Shown in pieces: positions 1-6,499 of a DNA stretch of 6,790 bases (the first letter of the stretch is position 1; every line of letters begins with the position of its first letter). The stretch covers positions 1 through 6,790 of the forward strand of contig JAIRKS010000137.1 in NCBI GenBank assembly GCA_031259905.1, read 5' to 3'. The stretch is from Odoribacteraceae bacterium. Lineage in GTDB: Bacteria; Bacteroidota; Bacteroidia; Bacteroidales; Marinifilaceae. The position numbers were made by a program, and so were the translations under genes. Below the pieces are notes generated by a model. That model was not told the DNA's origin. It saw nothing but the letters and a program-made list of their open reading frames with translations, and did no database searches.

Positions 1-1
1 T

Positions 2-199
2 TCCCTGAACAGGAATGGCATCGAGGTCATGTTGTACATGACCCTGATCGTGTCGATGCTCGTGTTGATGTACAAGCTCGCTAACGACATCGGGTACAAG
101 ACTGCCAAACGACGCTTTATCATGGAAATGAGAACTCTCGTTATCTCCATGATCGTTACCGAATGTGGCGGTGATCCTAATGTCTTCTTTAAAACATAG
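2..199 (+). CDS. C-terminal fragment of an IS4-like transposase (partial)
   Basis: The frame is open from the window edge and ends at TAG 197-199, giving the last 65 residues of a protein that begins outside the window. A hydrophobic stretch (MLYMTLIVSMLVLMYKLA) is followed by GYKTAKRRF, and the tail reads ECGGDPNVFFKT. This arrangement, a hydrophobic helix and then a basic helix ending in GGDP near the C-terminus, is what I recall from C-terminal parts of DDE transposases of the IS4 type in Bacteroidetes. The catalytic residues would lie upstream and are not visible. IS-end-like sequence directly after the stop supports the call. The coding sequence is less GC-rich than the ilv genes, consistent with an acquired element. 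I am fairly sure it is a transposase and less sure of the family. Whether it is intact cannot be judged. Confidence 0.72.
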   Translation, partial: SLNRNGIEVMLYMTLIVSMLVLMYKLANDIGYKTAKRRFIMEMRTLVISMIVTECGGDPNVFFKT

Positions 200-248
200 A
201 AAAAACGAGGCTGTCTCAAAAAATGAAGTGCACCCCAAAAGTTAGACA
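200..248 (+). mobile_element. Insertion-sequence right end and an adjoining IS3-type terminal repeat
   Basis: Just past the transposase stop lies GAGGCTGTCTCAAAA (207-221), which resembles the terminal inverted repeat TTTTGAGACAGCCTC of many Bacteroidetes insertion sequences. It is followed at once by 224-248, whose complement contains TGTCTAACTTTTGGGGTGCA, a sequence resembling the ends of IS3-family elements. One reading is that the IS4-like element ends near 221 and was inserted beside or into the end of an older IS3-type element. The other ends and any target duplication are not in the window, so the exact boundary is uncertain. Confidence 0.5.
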
Positions 249-270
249 GATTAATACTCACTATATTTAT

Positions 271-299
271 ATTGAGCTCGGTATTGCACCGGGCTCAAT
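271..299. repeat. Inverted repeat / hairpin between the IS end and the ilv operon
   Basis: Positions 271-281 pair with 289-299 around a 7-nt loop. The stem is 11 bp including one G-U pair when read on the plus strand; on the minus strand the same position is an A-C mismatch. Neither side is followed by a convincing T-run: on the minus strand ATATAAATATAG follows. It could be a weak bidirectional terminator or the remnant of a mobile-element end. Its role is unknown. Confidence 0.4.
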
Positions 300-388
300 C
301 CATTTAAGGAGAGTGATGATCTTCACGCGTTACCCGCGCGCACGTCCGGGGGTGGGGGCCGGCAGGTGATGGTTTCCCGGTTCACGAC

Positions 389-480
389 AGCGGGGAGCGA
401 GCGGTCGTGAAGGAGAACGCCAGCGGGGAGCGATGAAAGAGAACGCCCGCGGGGTGCGGGCGGTCTGGAAGAGGATACCG
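389..480. repeat. Degenerate three-copy tandem repeat (33/26/33 nt)
   Basis: Three head-to-tail copies can be aligned at 389-421, 422-447 and 448-480. Each opens with (A/C)GCGGGG(A/T)GCG and continues with a GAA-rich segment, which ends in GAACGCC in copies 1 and 2. Copies 1 and 3 also carry GCGGTC after the opening; the middle copy lacks this 7-nt segment. An 8-bp perfect inverted repeat (381-388 with 404-411) overlaps copy 1, and a 7-bp hairpin (444-450 with 456-462) spans the junction of copies 2 and 3. No protein or mobile-element function is evident. It lies just downstream of ilvA on the transcribed strand. Confidence 0.55.
433..462 (-). terminator. Candidate intrinsic terminator of the ilv operon
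   Basis: On the minus strand, about 55 nt after the ilvA stop, CGCCCGC pairs perfectly with GCGGGCG around a 5-nt loop (462-444). It is followed by TTCTCTTTCAT (443-433), with 7 T in 11 positions. Stem, short loop and pyrimidine-rich tail fit a Rho-independent terminator. The T-tract is interrupted, and the structure lies inside the tandem repeat, so the assignment is moderate. Confidence 0.45.
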
Positions 481-515
481 GGGGGAGGCACGTGATCGTG
501 AGGTCGAGGGACGCG

Positions 516-527
516 GGTCACGTGACC
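516..527. repeat. 12-bp perfect palindrome over the ilvA stop codon
   Basis: GGTCACGTGACC is a perfect 12-bp palindrome that contains the ilvA stop (TGA, 520-518) and the preceding codons. It could bind a dimeric protein or be chance. No partner site is seen nearby. Confidence 0.3.
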
Positions 528-1777
528 ATGAACTCGAAGAGCGCGAGATCGCGATTCAGGTACTCGTGAGAGATGTGATGCTCGTCGAGCCGGGCGATGA
601 TCGTCTCCACGTCGCGCGGATGTTGCACCTCGATACCGACGAGTGCCGGGCCTTTCTCGCGGTGCGTCTTCTTCCTGTACTCGAAGTAGGTAATGTCGTC
701 GCCCGGGCCGAGGACGCGGCTCACGAAATCGTGCAAGGCGCCTGCGCGCTGGGGGAAGTTGATGACGAAATAATGCTTCAGCCCCTCGTACAGGAGGGAG
801 CGTTCGCGGATTTCTTCCATGCGCGTGATGTCGTTATTGCTCCCGCTGACGATGCAGGCGACCGTCTTCCCGGCGAGGCGCTCGCGGTAGAAGTCGAGGG
901 CGCTGATGGCAAGGGCGCCGGCCGGTTCGACGACGATAGCGTCGTAGTTGTAAAGGTCGAGGATCGTGGTGCAGACCTTGCCCTCGGGGACGGTGATGAT
1001 ATCGTCGAGCACTTCGCGACAGATCTCGAAGGTGAGGTCGCCGACGCGTTGCACGGCCGCCCCGTCGACGAACTTGTCGATCGCGTCGAGGGTCGTGACG
1101 CGTCCCTCCTCGAGGGATCGTTTCATCCCGGCCGCCCCGGCAGGCTCGACGCCGATGACGCGCGTTGCCGGACTGACCTGCTTGTAGTAGGCGCCGAGAC
1201 CGGAGGCTAGCCCGCCGCCACCGACGGGGACGAAGACGTAGTCGACGCGCGGGCGGGCCTGCCGGTGGATCTCGGCGGCGACGGTGGCCTGTCCCTCGAT
1301 GACGGCGGGATCGTCGAAGGGGGGGATGAAGGTGATCCCCCGCGCGCGGCTCGCCTCGACGGCGGCGGCGTTGGCCTGGTCGAAGGTGTCGCCGGAGAGG
1401 ACGATCGTCACGTGATCTTTCCCGAACATTTTTACCTGGTTTATCTTTTGCCTGGGGGTGGTCACGGGCATGAAGATCGTGCCCGTGATCCCGAGCCTGT
1501 CGCAGGAGAAGGCGACTCCCTGGGCGTGATTGCCCGCGCTGGCGCAGGCGACGCCGCCGGCGAGGGCGGCGGCGGGGAGGGAGCGGATCTTGTTGTAGGC
1601 GCCGCGGATCTTGTAGGAGCGGACGAGCTGCAGGTCCTCGCGCTTGAGGAGCACGGTGGCGTTGTAACGGGACGACAGCCGCTGGTTATTCACCAGCGGC
1701 GTTGCCTGCATGATCTCCTCCAGCCGTTGTTCCGCGGCGGCGATCCCGTCGAGTGACGGGAAGTAAGCGGGTTTCAT
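518..1777 (-). CDS. ilvA: Threonine dehydratase (threonine ammonia-lyase), biosynthetic, short form
   Basis: IlvA is a PLP enzyme that deaminates L-threonine to 2-oxobutanoate, the committed step toward isoleucine. The 419-residue product has the fold-type II landmarks: the PLP lysine K56 in SYKIRGAYNK, SAGNHAQG at 80-87 (substrate and cofactor loop), a GGGGLASG phosphate-binding loop in the middle, and SGSNND near the end of the catalytic domain. From about residue 335 (HYFVINFPQRAGAL) a single ACT-like regulatory domain follows. That is the short architecture of about 410-420 residues known from Bacillus, corynebacteria and Bacteroidetes, unlike the two-domain E. coli enzyme of about 514 residues. 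Isoleucine feedback is expected from family knowledge. The start is the ATG at 1777-1775, which overlaps the ilvC stop as ATGA and suggests translational coupling. The frame stays open further upstream inside ilvC, but that extension is Arg/Pro/His-rich and unlike any protein. The coding strand favours C at third positions, unlike ilvD. Confidence 0.96.
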   Translation of the reverse strand: MKPAYFPSLDGIAAAEQRLEEIMQATPLVNNQRLSSRYNATVLLKREDLQLVRSYKIRGAYNKIRSLPAAALAGGVACASAGNHAQGVAFSCDRLGITGTIFMPVTTPRQKINQVKMFGKDHVTIVLSGDTFDQANAAAVEASRARGITFIPPFDDPAVIEGQATVAAEIHRQARPRVDYVFVPVGGGGLASGLGAYYKQVSPATRVIGVEPAGAAGMKRSLEEGRVTTLDAIDKFVDGAAVQRVGDLTFEICREVLDDIITVPEGKVCTTILDLYNYDAIVVEPAGALAISALDFYRERLAGKTVACIVSGSNNDITRMEEIRERSLLYEGLKHYFVINFPQRAGALHDFVSRVLGPGDDITYFEYRKKTHREKGPALVGIEVQHPRDVETIIARLDEHHISHEYLNRDLALFEFMVT

Positions 1778-2826
1778 GACGGGTTTGATTCCGGGCGTAA
1801 CGTCCGCACGACGCTCCCCACTTCCCACAGCTCCGACTCCCTCAACTCCTTCAGCTCGCCGGAGAGCTGCTCGCGGTAATCGTCTCTCCCGTTCGCTTCG
1901 ATCGCCCGTCGGGCCTCCTTCCCCGCGGCCACGTCGCGGTATATCTCCTCGAAGACGGGACGCGTGGCGTCGCGGAAGCGCTTCCACCAGTCGAGGGCCC
2001 CTCGCTGCGCGGTGGTGGAGCAGTTCGCGTACATCCAGTCCATGCCGTTCTCCGCGACGAGCGGCATGAGGCTTTGCGTCAGCTCCTCGACCGTCTCGTT
2101 GAAAGCCTCGGAGGGGGAGTGACCGTTGGCGCGCAACACCTCGTACTGGGCGGAGAATATCCCCTGGATGGCGCCCATGAGGGTGCCGCGTTCGCCGGTG
2201 AGGTCGGAGTAGACCTCCTTCTTGAAGGTCGTCTCGAAGAGATAGCCGGAGCCGACGCCGATGCCGAGGGCGACGACGCGTTCCCAGGCCCTCCCCGTGG
2301 CGTCCTGGAAGATGGCGTAGCTGGAGTTCAGCCCCCGCCCCTGGAGGAACATGCGGCGGAGCGACGTGCCGGAGCCCTTGGGCGCGACGAGGATCACGTC
2401 CACGTCGGGGGGCGGGACGATGCCCGTCTGCTCGAGGTAGGTGATGCCGAAGCCGTGCGAGAAGTAGAGCGCCTTCCCGGGCGAGAGGTGCGCGCGGACG
2501 GTGGGCCAGAGGGCGATCTGCCCGGCATCCGAGAGGAGGTACTGGATGATCGTGGCCCGGCGCGCCGCCTCCTCGATCTCGAAGAGCGTCTCCCCGGGTA
2601 CCCACCCGTCGGCCACGGCCTTGTCCCAGCTGCTGCTGTTCGCCCGTTGCCCGACGATGACCCGGAAGCCGTTATCCTTCAAGTTGAGGGATTGGCCGGG
2701 GCCTTGCACGCCGTAACCGATGACGGCGATTGTCTCTTCTTTCAACGTGTCTAACGCCCTCGCGAGAGGGAATTCCTGTCGTGTAACCACGTTTTCTTCC
2801 GTGTTTCCAAATTTAATGATTGCCAT
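1774..2826 (-). CDS. ilvC: Ketol-acid reductoisomerase (NADP+), Bacteroidetes type
   Basis: IlvC performs the Mg-dependent alkyl migration and NADPH reduction of 2-acetolactate or 2-aceto-2-hydroxybutanoate to the dihydroxy acids. The 350-residue protein begins with a Rossmann domain: GYGVQGPGQ at 37-45, then VGQRANSSSW (58-67), whose Arg and Ser residues sit where the NADPH 2'-phosphate is bound. SHGFGI (H124) and APKGSGTS (148-155) follow. In the all-helical knotted domain are D208 and E212 (DLTGER), E244 and E248 as metal ligands or catalytic acids, and CSTTAQRGALDW at 269-280. The DLTGER and CSTTAQRG wording differs from the common bacterial class I enzyme (DLFGEQ) and fits the type I know from Bacteroidetes. 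The length is normal. The ATG at 2826 has no Shine-Dalgarno sequence; an A/T-rich 42-nt spacer precedes it. The stop overlaps the ilvA start. In related operons ilvN lies directly upstream of ilvC, but here ilvB does. Confidence 0.96.
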   Translation of the reverse strand: MAIIKFGNTEENVVTRQEFPLARALDTLKEETIAVIGYGVQGPGQSLNLKDNGFRVIVGQRANSSSWDKAVADGWVPGETLFEIEEAARRATIIQYLLSDAGQIALWPTVRAHLSPGKALYFSHGFGITYLEQTGIVPPPDVDVILVAPKGSGTSLRRMFLQGRGLNSSYAIFQDATGRAWERVVALGIGVGSGYLFETTFKKEVYSDLTGERGTLMGAIQGIFSAQYEVLRANGHSPSEAFNETVEELTQSLMPLVAENGMDWMYANCSTTAQRGALDWWKRFRDATRPVFEEIYRDVAAGKEARRAIEANGRDDYREQLSGELKELRESELWEVGSVVRTLRPESNPS

Positions 2827-2868
2827 AGTAGTTGATTTTAAATGGTTGGTTTAATCTGATTCATGTTC
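2827..2868 (-). other. AT-rich ilvB-ilvC spacer where ilvN is absent
   Basis: These 42 bp are strikingly AT-rich for this GC-rich operon. On the coding strand the sequence contains ACCATTTAAAATCAACTACT directly before the ilvC ATG, and no Shine-Dalgarno sequence. It is too short to encode any part of an acetohydroxyacid synthase small subunit, and no remnant of an ACT domain can be read in it. Confidence 0.6.
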
Positions 2869-4599
2869 TTACTTCAACAATATGTCGGACACCGCGGCGC
2901 CGACGGGTATCATCGGGAAGACGTTCTCTTCCTGCATCACTTTTACCTCCAGCAGGAAGGGGCCGGGGTGCTCCTTCATCTCCCGGATAGCGTCGTGGAG
3001 ATCCTCGCGTCGTTCCAGCAGCCGGTAGGCCACGCGGTGCGCGCGGGCGATATACTCGAACTCCGGGTTAGCGATCGCGGTAAACGAGTATCTCTTGTGG
3101 AAGAAAAGCTCCTGCCACTGCCGCACCATGCCCAGGAATCCGTTATTCATCAACAGGATCTTGACCGGCAAGCCCAGCTGCGCGACCGTCGCCAGCTCCT
3201 GTATCGTCATCTGCAGCCCGCCGTCCCCGGCGAAAAGGCAGACATCCCTGTGCGGCGCTCCCAGGCTGGCGCCGATGGCGGCGGGGAGGCCGAAGCCCAT
3301 CGTCCCCAGCCCGCCGGACGTGACGACGCTACGCGGGCGCTTGTACCCGAAGTAACGGCAAGCGAACAGCTGCTGCTGCCCGACGTCCGTGACCAGCACC
3401 GCGTCGTCATCGTAGATCTCGCTCGCGGCGCGCACCACCTCCCCCATGTGCAGCACCGCGTCCCCCGGGTGGATAGCCGGCGAGATCGTCTCCCGCTCCT
3501 CCACCCCGGCACAGGCACGAAACCCTGCCATCCACTCCTCGTGATCCCCCTGCTCGATCCCGGCGGTCAACAGCGGGAGCGTCTCCTTCACGTCGCCGAG
3601 CACGGGGACATCCACGCGGATAATCTTGTTAATCTCCGCCGGGTCGATCTCCAGGTGAACGATCCGGGCATTCTCACCGAACTTGAGGGGATTCCCGGTC
3701 ACGCGGTCATCGAACCGCATCCCGACGGCCACCAGCAAGTCACACTCCCTGTTCTTGATATTGGGAGCGTAATTCCCGTGCATCCCCAGCAACCCCGCGT
3801 ACCGCGGGTGCGTCACCGGAAGCGTGGAAAGCCCCAGCAGCGTCGACGCCGCGGGAATATCGCTCTTCTCGACAAACGCCCGGAACTCCTCCTCCGCGCC
3901 ACCGAGCGTCACGCCCTGCCCGAAAAGAATCATCGGCCGGCGCGCCTCCCGGATCAGGGCGACGGCCTTATCCACCTGCCGCTGGTCGGGAATCGGGTAA
4001 GGCACGTACCCCCTCACGTTCCGTGTCGGCTCGTAGCGGAAGCGCGTCATCTCCAGCTGCGCGTCCTTCGTGATATCGATCACCACCGGCCCTGGCCTCC
4101 CGCTGCGGGCGAGGTAAAACGCGCGGGAAAGCGCGCCGGCAATCTCGGAAGCCTGCCTCACCTGGCAATTCCACTTGGTCACCGGCCGCGTGATCGCGAT
4201 AATATCCACCTCCTGGAACGCGTTCGTCCCCAGCTGCGCCGAACCCACCTGCCCGGTAATCAACACCAGCGGCGTCGAGTCGGCCATCGCGTCGGCCAGC
4301 CCGGTAATCGTGTTCGTCGCGCCGGGACCGGAAGTCACCATGCACACCCCCACCCGCGAGGAGACGCGGGCATACCCCTGCGCCGCGTGAACGGCCCCCT
4401 GCTCGTGACGCGTGAGCACGTGATGAAGCCGGTCGCGGTAATCGTAAAGAATATCGTACACCGGGATAATCGACCCGCCGGGATACCCGAAAATCACCTC
4501 CACGCCTTCCTGCAAAAGCGACTCGATCACCGCCCGTGACCCGCTGTACTCCGGGGTCTCCCCCGTCCTATCGTCAATCGTGTTATTCGTGTTATTCAT
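2869..4599 (-). CDS. ilvB: Acetohydroxyacid (acetolactate) synthase, large catalytic subunit
   Basis: This thiamine-diphosphate and FAD enzyme condenses pyruvate with pyruvate or 2-oxobutanoate, the first step common to valine and isoleucine. Counting from the ATG at 4599 (576 residues), the N-terminal PYR domain holds FGYPGGSIIPVYD and the catalytic Glu E66 in RHEQGAVHAAQGYAR. A central FAD-binding domain follows, with GMHGNYAPNIKN and GMRFDDRVTG. The C-terminal PP domain carries the ThDP/Mg motif from GDG (458-460) to NN (485-486), then LGMVRQWQ. W495 matches the substrate-channel Trp of plant enzymes, while the position of the plant herbicide-site Pro (GQVP) is Gly here (GQVGSAQLG). The C-terminus (ENVFPMIPVGAAVSDILLK) is complete. 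A TTG two codons upstream (4605) is a possible alternative start; ATG is preferred and leaves 12 nt after the ilvD stop. The ilvN gene for the regulatory small subunit, usually next, is missing from this operon. Confidence 0.95.
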   Translation of the reverse strand: MNNTNNTIDDRTGETPEYSGSRAVIESLLQEGVEVIFGYPGGSIIPVYDILYDYRDRLHHVLTRHEQGAVHAAQGYARVSSRVGVCMVTSGPGATNTITGLADAMADSTPLVLITGQVGSAQLGTNAFQEVDIIAITRPVTKWNCQVRQASEIAGALSRAFYLARSGRPGPVVIDITKDAQLEMTRFRYEPTRNVRGYVPYPIPDQRQVDKAVALIREARRPMILFGQGVTLGGAEEEFRAFVEKSDIPAASTLLGLSTLPVTHPRYAGLLGMHGNYAPNIKNRECDLLVAVGMRFDDRVTGNPLKFGENARIVHLEIDPAEINKIIRVDVPVLGDVKETLPLLTAGIEQGDHEEWMAGFRACAGVEERETISPAIHPGDAVLHMGEVVRAASEIYDDDAVLVTDVGQQQLFACRYFGYKRPRSVVTSGGLGTMGFGLPAAIGASLGAPHRDVCLFAGDGGLQMTIQELATVAQLGLPVKILLMNNGFLGMVRQWQELFFHKRYSFTAIANPEFEYIARAHRVAYRLLERREDLHDAIREMKEHPGPFLLEVKVMQEENVFPMIPVGAAVSDILLK

Positions 4600-4611
4600 G
4601 TCCAACGCGTG

Positions 4612-6411
4612 TTAATCCCCGGTAACTATCCTGACGGCCCCCTTGTCGGCCGAACTGACGAAACGAGCGTACGCGCGGAGCGACGCCGGCACCTCGCGAC
4701 AGCGCGAGGCGGGAACGAAGCGGGAAACCCCCGCCCGCCTGCGCGCCAGCTCCCCGTCGTCCACCAGCAAGCGGATCTCCCGCGACGGGATGTCTATCTC
4801 GATCACGTCCCCGTCACGCGCCAGGGCGATCGCTCCACCCGCGGCCGCCTCCGGCGAGACGTGACCGATGGATAACCCCGACGTGCCCCCGGAAAAACGC
4901 CCGTCGGTCACCAGGGCGCAAGAGCGATCCAGCCCGCGGGACTTGAGGTAGGAAGTCGGGTACAACATCTCCTGCATCCCCGGCCCGCCCCTCGGCCCCT
5001 CGTAACGGATCACGATCACCTCCCCGGCCCGCGCCTCCCCGTCGAGAATACCACGGACGGCCTCCTCCTGCGACTCGTACACCCGCGCGCTCCCGCGGAA
5101 ACGCAACAACTCGTCGCTCACCCCGGCCGTCTTCACCACGCAACCGTCCGGCGCGAGGTTACCCCGGAGAACAGCCAGCCCGCCGTCACGCGCGTACGCG
5201 GTCTCCACGGAACGGACACACCCCCTCGCCCTGTCCTCGTCCGGCGAGGAATAATAACACTCCTGCCCGCCGAGCGTCACGCCCCTCTCCCCGGCGGGAG
5301 CGGCCAGGTACAAGCGGCGCCTCCCCTCGTCACGCCTCGCCAGGCAATCGCCCAGCGTCATCCCGTCCACGCGCCTCGCCCCCGCGTCCACCAGCCCCGC
5401 CCGCGCCAGCTCGCCGAGAATCGCCATCACGCCACCGGCACGGTGCACGTCCTCGACGTGATAACGCGAACTGGGAGAAACCTTGCACAACACCGGCACG
5501 CGCCGCGAAACCCGGTCAACATCCCCCATCGAGAAATCGACACCCGCCTCCCGCGCGATCGCGAGCAAGTGCAACACCGTGTTCGTCGACCCTCCCATCG
5601 CGATATCCAGCGCCATCGCGTTCTCGAGAGAAGCGCGGCTAATCACCGAGCGCGGCAACACCCTCTCGTCCCCCTCCTCGTAATAAGCCAACGCGGCGCG
5701 GACAACCGTCCTGGCCGCCTCGTCGAGCAACGCGAGCCGCCCCACGTGCGTGGCCACCAGCGTCCCGTTCCCCGGCAACGCCATGCCGAGCGCCTCGTTC
5801 AGGCAATTCATCGAGTTAGCCGTGAACATGCCCGAACAAGAACCGCAGCCGGGGCAGGCCGCCCGTTCCAGCTCCGCCAGCGCCTCGTCATCAAACCCCT
5901 CGTCGGCGCCCCTCACCATCACGTCAATCAAATCCACCCGCTCCCCGCGGAACACGCCCGCCTCCATCGGGCCTCCCGACACGAACACCGCCGGGATATT
6001 CAACCGCGCCGCGGCCATCAACATGCCGGGCGTCACCTTATCGCAATTACCGATACACGCCAGGGCATCCACCCGGTGAGCGTTCGCCATGTACTCGACA
6101 CTATCGGCGATAATCTCCCGCGAGGGAAGCGAGTAAAGCATCCCGTCGTGCCCCATAGCGATACCGTCATCGATGGCGATCGTGTTAAACTCGGCGGCGA
6201 AGCACCCCGCCTGCTCGATCACCCGCTTGACGCGCTGCCCCGCGTCGTGCAAGTGGACGTGCCCCGGCACGAGCTGCGTGAACGAGTTCACGATCCCGAC
6301 GACCGGTCTCCCGACGTGCTCCTCCTTCATCCCGTTGGCCCTCCACAAGGCCCGCGCGCCGGCCATCCGTCGACCGGTGGTAGTCACCGCGCTTCTTAAT
6401 TCATGTTTCAT
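4612..6411 (-). CDS. ilvD: Dihydroxy-acid dehydratase, Fe-S enzyme
   Basis: IlvD dehydrates 2,3-dihydroxy-3-methylbutanoate or -pentanoate to the keto acids that precede valine and isoleucine. From the ATG at 6411 the protein has 599 residues, normal for the family. Landmarks are GRRMAGARALWRANGM (13-28), NSFTQLVPGH (42-51, the E. coli-like form typical of oxygen-sensitive [4Fe-4S] enzymes), DDGIAMGHDGM (81-91), the cluster Cys and carbamylated-Lys motif NCDKVTPGM (C123, K125), and CPGCGSCSGMFTANSMNCL (186 onward, cluster Cys C192). Toward the C-terminus are RYEGPRGGPGMQEMLYPTSYLKS and DGRFSGGTSGLSIGHVSPEAA, ending in SADKGAVR. The frame is open to an ATG at 6486, but those 25 extra residues would be encoded across the second attenuator hairpin and have no family counterpart, so the start at 6411, which gives the usual K-x-x-LRS N-terminus, is chosen. 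It is the first structural gene and lies just below the tandem attenuators. Its coding strand is G-rich, the opposite of ilvC and ilvA. Confidence 0.96.
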   Translation of the reverse strand: MKHELRSAVTTTGRRMAGARALWRANGMKEEHVGRPVVGIVNSFTQLVPGHVHLHDAGQRVKRVIEQAGCFAAEFNTIAIDDGIAMGHDGMLYSLPSREIIADSVEYMANAHRVDALACIGNCDKVTPGMLMAAARLNIPAVFVSGGPMEAGVFRGERVDLIDVMVRGADEGFDDEALAELERAACPGCGSCSGMFTANSMNCLNEALGMALPGNGTLVATHVGRLALLDEAARTVVRAALAYYEEGDERVLPRSVISRASLENAMALDIAMGGSTNTVLHLLAIAREAGVDFSMGDVDRVSRRVPVLCKVSPSSRYHVEDVHRAGGVMAILGELARAGLVDAGARRVDGMTLGDCLARRDEGRRRLYLAAPAGERGVTLGGQECYYSSPDEDRARGCVRSVETAYARDGGLAVLRGNLAPDGCVVKTAGVSDELLRFRGSARVYESQEEAVRGILDGEARAGEVIVIRYEGPRGGPGMQEMLYPTSYLKSRGLDRSCALVTDGRFSGGTSGLSIGHVSPEAAAGGAIALARDGDVIEIDIPSREIRLLVDDGELARRRAGVSRFVPASRCREVPASLRAYARFVSSADKGAVRIVTGD

Positions 6412-6423
6412 ATTCACTTTATT

Positions 6424-6464
6424 AATAATGAAGAGAGCCTTCTTCGTTCCGGGAGAAAGGCTCT
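6424..6464 (-). terminator. Attenuator 2 terminator hairpin
   Basis: On the minus strand AGAGCCTTTCTC (from 6464) pairs with GAAGAAGGCTCT (to 6434) around a 7-nt loop. The stem has 8 Watson-Crick pairs, then a G-U pair, one mismatch and two more pairs. CTTCATTATT (433 to 424 in the 6400s) follows, with 6 T in 10 positions. The T-tract is imperfect, so this terminator looks weaker than the first. It sits between leader peptide 2 and the ilvD start at 6411, where a classical attenuator would be. On the plus strand the same hairpin is followed, six bases on, by six T, but no plus-strand gene is nearby. Confidence 0.6.
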
Positions 6465-6499
6465 GAAATCTTTTTTGTTCATGCACGACCTTCCTCCCG
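6450..6499 (-). promoter_or_regulatory. Attenuator 2 antiterminator pairing
   Basis: CGGGAGGAAGG (6499-6489), the 11 nt directly after the leader 2 stop codon, can pair along its whole length with CCTTTCTCCCG (6460-6450), with one G-U pair. The target is part of the 5' arm and loop of terminator 2, so the two structures exclude each other. A ribosome finishing leader 2 would cover the first segment and free the terminator. A ribosome stalled at the Ile/Val/Leu codons upstream would leave the segment free and allow read-through. This is inference from base pairing. Confidence 0.6.

Noticed and set aside
341..367. Possible G-quadruplex in the G-rich stretch
   Set aside because: Only two long G runs are present with a couple of GG pairs; there are not four runs of three or more G.
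330..521. A 63-codon minus-strand open frame downstream of ilvA
   Set aside because: It covers the tandem repeat and terminator region, is Pro/Arg-rich, and overlaps the ilvA stop; no sign of a real protein.
518..2605. A 695-codon open frame that would fuse about 276 extra residues to the N-terminus of IlvA
   Set aside because: The extra part overlaps ilvC in another frame on the same strand and is a low-complexity Arg/Pro/His/Gly-rich translation; IlvA homology begins exactly at the ATG at 1777.
566..2754. Several plus-strand open frames opposite ilvA and ilvC (for example 566-1210, 1265-1756 and 2074-2754)
   Set aside because: Asp/Glu/Gly/Val-rich mirror translations of the real genes, caused by high GC content; no family resemblance.
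2863..4539. A 558-codon plus-strand open frame opposite ilvB
   Set aside because: It is the antisense shadow of a GC-rich gene; the composition (His, Arg, Pro, Leu) is typical of such shadows and no domain is recognisable.
4600..4605. ilvB starting at TTG 4605
   Set aside because: It adds only two residues ahead of an in-frame ATG at 4599, and TTG is a less likely start; it cannot be excluded.
5443..6399. A 318-codon plus-strand open frame opposite ilvD
   Set aside because: Antisense shadow of ilvD with Arg/His/Pro-rich translation and no promoter or ribosome binding site.
6421..6476. A plus-strand terminator (hairpin 6434-6464 followed by six T at 6471-6476)
   Set aside because: No gene on the plus strand feeds into it; the hairpin is better explained as the second attenuator on the minus strand, though the T-run is noted.
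6412..6486. ilvD starting at the ATG at 6486 (624 residues)
   Set aside because: The 25 added codons run through the second attenuator hairpin and have no counterpart in the family; the ATG at 6411 gives the standard N-terminus.
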